Shown here in pieces: positions 13,782-14,677 of a DNA stretch of 14,677 nt (positions are counted from its first letter, which is position 1; every line of letters starts with the position of its first letter). The notes under the pieces are model-generated. The model did no database searches. It saw only the letters and a program-made list of their open reading frames with translations, and was not told where the DNA came from. The stretch is from Candidatus Neomicrothrix sp. UBA2110. Lineage in GTDB: Bacteria; Actinomycetota; Acidimicrobiia; Acidimicrobiales; Poriferisodalaceae. The stretch lies in contig DCYM01000157.1 in NCBI GenBank assembly GCA_002331465.1, positions 1 through 14,677 of the forward strand. Reading direction: 5' to 3'. The position numbers and the translations under genes are program-made.

Positions 13782-14606
13782 CTATCCGCCCTGCAAAACG
13801 GTAGGAAAGATTGGTCCCCCAAGTTGATCACCTGGGTCTAACCCATGGTTGGCGGGCAGCGGCATCGTGTGGGGCTTTGGGTCGTACACCACGTCGGCTC
13901 CAACCCAGCGGCTGGCGAGTGCACGACGCGTCTTGTTTTTTGACGAATTTCCCGGGGATCCATGAACGGTCAGGGGGTGGAAGATCAACACATCGCCCGG
14001 CTCCAGGTCCCATGACAGAAGTTCGTACTTGTCGCGGTTGGAATCTATGTCAGGCATATCTTCGAGTTCCGGATTGACCATAAAAGAGTTGTAATCAGGG
14101 GTAATGGCTTTGAAGCGGTTTGACCATGTGTGAGACCCTCTGATGAACTCCAAAGCGCTTGATTCGGAAGTAACGCTGTCGATGGGTATCCAAATACTGA
14201 TGATTTGGCCACCGCTAATGGGCCAGAAAGTCAGATCGTGATGCCACGGCGTTGGGACGTCTGACCCAGGCTCTTTTAAGAACAGTTGGTCATACCAATG
14301 AGTCACCGTCGGCGAATCGAGCACCTGTTGCGCTAAGCGCGCGAGAGGCGAATTGAAAACAATGTGTTTGAACTCGTCGTTTTGAAGCCACATAAAGAGG
14401 TCGGCGCTAAAACCGCGATTCCTCATAGAAAGAATTTCTCCGAGGGCGCTAGGAGCGCTTTGCGCTGCTTCTATACCTATCGCAATCCGATCAACCCACG
14501 CTTTGGGCAAAACTTTAGGGGCGCAAATTACGCCATCTTCTCTGAGAGCTTCCACTTCAGAGTCAGAAAGAATACGAGACGGGGCCTCGGGTTGCGCTGT
14601 CGCCAT
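13782..14606 (-). CDS. Phytanoyl-CoA dioxygenase (PhyH) family Fe(II)/2-oxoglutarate oxygenase
   Basis: A 274-residue non-haem iron oxygenase of the PhyH family. An N-terminal helical part (ILSDSEVEALREDGVI) is followed by the double-stranded beta-helix. The iron-binding triad is His122-x-Asp124 in TPWHHDLTFWP and His215 in HPLTVHGSP, with Arg227/Arg228 in KTRRALASRW as the likely 2-oxoglutarate anchor, so an active enzyme is predicted. The family hydroxylates varied small molecules, and many bacterial members are not phytanoyl-CoA enzymes; nothing here fixes the substrate. Start choice: ATG 14606 has TAATGT 5 bases upstream and an AGAGG at about 11 bases. ATG 14615 has that AGAGG too close, and GTG 14642 has neither signal; both remain possible and would add 3 or 12 residues. 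It converges with the membrane protein gene, 27 bp apart. Confidence 0.88.
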   Translation of the reverse strand: MATAQPEAPSRILSDSEVEALREDGVICAPKVLPKAWVDRIAIGIEAAQSAPSALGEILSMRNRGFSADLFMWLQNDEFKHIVFNSPLARLAQQVLDSPTVTHWYDQLFLKEPGSDVPTPWHHDLTFWPISGGQIISIWIPIDSVTSESSALEFIRGSHTWSNRFKAITPDYNSFMVNPELEDMPDIDSNRDKYELLSWDLEPGDVLIFHPLTVHGSPGNSSKNKTRRALASRWVGADVVYDPKPHTMPLPANHGLDPGDQLGGPIFPTVLQGG

Positions 14607-14611
14607 GACGA

Positions 14612-14617
14612 ACATTA
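14612..14617 (-). promoter_or_regulatory. Possible leaderless -10 box (TAATGT) of the PhyH gene
   Basis: On the minus strand TAATGT is followed by 5 bases and the ATG at 14606. This resembles the TANNNT-to-start spacing of other genes in the window, though one base shorter. If the true start is 14615 or 14642, this box lies inside the gene and the call fails. Confidence 0.25.
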
Positions 14618-14677
14618 CCTCTGGACTACGCGTCGTATTCACCTTGATCAGCCGCGATCCGAAATTGGAGGCATTGG

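Noticed and set aside
1..14677. CRISPR array, defence island, prophage, transposon or tRNA/rRNA genes
   Set aside because: I saw no spaced direct repeats, transposase or integrase motifs, terminal inverted repeats flanking a gene, or cloverleaf/rRNA signatures in reading both strands. This was inspection by eye, so a weak tRNA or short repeat could be missed.

Overview
The window is about half GC and densely packed, with genes on both strands. It contains 14 intact protein genes and one decayed gene. No RNA genes, insertion sequences, CRISPR arrays or phage genes are visible. An actinobacterial source is suggested by a Pat-type (HisC2-like) aromatic aminotransferase, a luciferase-like F420-type oxidoreductase, frequent GTG and TTG starts, and several genes that look leaderless (a TANNNT box ending 5 to 8 nt before the start, with no Shine-Dalgarno). 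The moderate GC, short spacers and catabolic or oxygenase content would fit a marine Acidimicrobiia-like lineage. That placement is inference from gene content, not a phylogenetic result.

Left part (1-5829): a D-aminoacylase-like amidohydrolase (minus) is divergent from a small flavodoxin-like protein (plus). Next comes a RidA-family pseudogene with a frameshift and an in-frame TGA, and its stop codon abuts the GTG of an unrecognised 265-residue protein. That protein overlaps the 3' end of ung (uracil-DNA glycosylase) by 10 bp tail to tail. ung in turn overlaps the end of an ACAD10/11-type aminoglycoside-phosphotransferase-fold gene by 8 bp (TTGAGTGA), so the two are probably co-translated. 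A SnoaL/NTF2-like small protein lies upstream of them on the same strand.

Middle (5830-8310): a Lin0512-family protein (plus) ends directly against a class I methyltransferase (minus). That gene diverges from a small cupin (plus), which converges on a short-chain dehydrogenase (minus).

Right part (8311-14677): a group II aromatic-L-amino-acid decarboxylase (plus) converges on a minus-strand set read in the order LLM oxidoreductase, Pat aminotransferase, GabD-like aldehyde dehydrogenase. This set has gaps of 41 and 60 bp and good Shine-Dalgarno sites, and is a likely operon. Decarboxylase, aminotransferase and aldehyde dehydrogenase together suggest handling of aromatic amino acids to arylacetaldehydes and arylacetic acids, but no amine oxidase or keto-acid decarboxylase is present here. 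A two-helix membrane protein (plus) and a phytanoyl-CoA dioxygenase-family enzyme (minus) complete the window.

I found no clear novel defence or mobile system. The most informative observations are the doubly broken RidA gene, the repeated leaderless start architecture, the aromatic amino acid gene set, and an amidohydrolase that appears to lack one expected metal-binding histidine.
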